Shown here piece after piece: positions 63,175-64,000 of a stretch of 64,000 nucleotides of DNA (within the stretch, counting starts at the first letter, position 1; each line of letters starts with the position of its first letter). Source of the stretch: CBDFJH01 sp965198095 (lineage in GTDB: Bacteria > Latescibacterota > UBA2968 > GCA-2709665); NCBI GenBank assembly GCA_965198095.1, contig OZ240239.1:3968001-4032000 (forward strand), in the 5' to 3' direction. The position numbers and the translations under genes are program-made. The notes beneath the pieces are model-generated. The model did no database searches, had not been told where the DNA came from, and saw only the letters and a program-made list of their open reading frames with translations.

Positions 63175-64000
63175 ATGAAGGCGGATGGTTTCAGGTTCTT
63201 CTTCAGCATCACCTTGATCAGTCTCCTCCCGTGGGCTGGAAACGGATGGGCAGGACAGGCGTCCATCTTGAACAGGATCGAGAACGAGATCGCTTCGATC
63301 TTGGAGGAGAACCGGGATGGCGTCGTTCGCATTCATTCCCTTTATAATAGCTCCGGAGAGGACGAAGGGCTGCAGTACGGACGGGGATTCGTACACGGAA
63401 CCGGCTTCGTCATAGATTCAAATGGACATATCCTCACCGTAGACAAGGCCGTCGCAAGGGCAGAAGAAATCCGCGTGACGCTGACGACGGGCGAGCAGGC
63501 CCTGGCCAACTTTATCGCCTCGGATCCGGCCTCTGAAGTGGCCGTCATCCGAATCGCCCGAGAAGACCTCTCTCCGATCACGCCCGGGAATTCAGACCGG
63601 GTGAGAATCGGTCACTACACGTTCATACTTGGAAATACCTTTGGGAACCTTACGCCTTCGTTCGGGTCGACCCACAGCATCAACCCCGACGGGAGTTTGT
63701 TCCAGATCGTATCCCGGGTACACCCGGGTTATGGCGGCGCTCCTGTTTTTTGCAGCACGGGGGAGGTCATCGGCATGGTCTGGAGTGCGACGGACGCCTG
63801 GGTTGGCGCCCACACCAGCGGGAGCGGTCGACCGCTTGCCGGCCTGCAGGACATTCCCAGGTCTGTGTTTGTGATTCCCATCAATCGAGCCCTGCAGACC
63901 GCACGAAGGTTGGTCGCGGAACGCGACACCGGTTCCGGGTGGCTGGGTGTCGAAGGGGAGTTCGATCCGGCCAAAGGATTTTCGGTGACGGACGTGGACT
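63175..64000 (+). CDS. HtrA/DegP-like protein lacking the catalytic triad, partial
   Basis: An open frame runs off the right edge (275 codons seen). It begins with a signal peptide (FRFFFSITLISLLPWAGNGWA) and has the trypsin-like HtrA fold: GTGFVIDSNGHILTV, SDPASEVAVIRI, GNTFGNL, PGYGGAPVFCSTGEVIGMVW, then GWLGVEGEF opening a PDZ-type domain. At the positions of the family's triad, TNNHVV reads TVDKAV (His lost), the Asp of DxALL reads Glu, and GNSGGP reads GYGGAP (Ser lost). So it is probably a non-proteolytic chaperone or sensor. An in-frame ATG at 63148 overlapping the anti-sigma stop is an alternative start. Confidence 0.82.
   Translation, partial: MKADGFRFFFSITLISLLPWAGNGWAGQASILNRIENEIASILEENRDGVVRIHSLYNSSGEDEGLQYGRGFVHGTGFVIDSNGHILTVDKAVARAEEIRVTLTTGEQALANFIASDPASEVAVIRIAREDLSPITPGNSDRVRIGHYTFILGNTFGNLTPSFGSTHSINPDGSLFQIVSRVHPGYGGAPVFCSTGEVIGMVWSATDAWVGAHTSGSGRPLAGLQDIPRSVFVIPINRALQTARRLVAERDTGSGWLGVEGEFDPAKGFSVTDVD

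Overview
The window is GC-rich bacterial DNA, with a few AT-richer accessory patches (about 0.6-1.8 kb, 10.3-12.2 kb). Likely source: an uncultured lineage of the FCB/candidate-phylum type (Poribacteria-, Latescibacterota- or Eisenbacteria-like). This is inferred from long secreted WD40 proteins, dockerin-like modules of the form DFDGDGTVGFSDF, a SpoIVB-type S55 peptidase next to a beta-propeller protein, and dispersed palindromes; no rRNA gene is present to settle it.

1-12.2 kb is an accessory, defence-like island: the start of an EEP-family phosphoesterase, a PD-(D/E)XK nuclease with a possible PUA/EVE-like C-terminus, a 1586-aa DUF4011-helicase-Vsr-like-DUF3320 protein, an SDR enzyme and a Panacea-type toxin-antitoxin pair. 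Between them lie decayed pieces of an IS256-like transposase, an AAA ATPase and a PIN toxin. A ~245-bp repeat at 7.8 kb recurs inverted at 39.3 kb.

12.2-25 kb is mostly metabolic: EpmA/LysRS-like ligase, a small envelope protein, leucyl aminopeptidase, an MBL hydrolase, a BMP-type nucleoside ABC transporter (ATPase plus one permease only), a YdjM-like membrane protein, and a leftward set of Gfo/Idh oxidoreductase, amidase and TPR protein. A strong nested hairpin lies at 24.8 kb.

25.2-39.2 kb is a rightward housekeeping block: promoter, S55 peptidase, propeller protein, ribD-ribE-ribBA (no ribH), nusB, metallophosphoesterase, secA, rhodanese, then a CIRCE-controlled groEL without groES and with a His-rich tail.

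39.7-58.6 kb is the standout: six secreted-protein loci carrying the same paired EF-hand/dockerin-like module. Three are adjacent giant paralogues of about 1,470-1,545 aa. Each has a signal peptide, a metzincin-type zinc-protease motif, an Ig-like region, seven WD40 repeats, a Big_1-like domain, fourteen more WD40 repeats (three seven-bladed propellers in all) and the EF-hand module. Alternating identical tracts show gene conversion among the copies. An upstream CARDB/FN3 pair is a duplication with one decayed copy and an IS remnant between.

58.7-64 kb holds queC and acs (leftward), then an ECF sigma factor, zinc-finger anti-sigma factor and an HtrA-like protein that appears to have lost its catalytic triad; it runs off the window.
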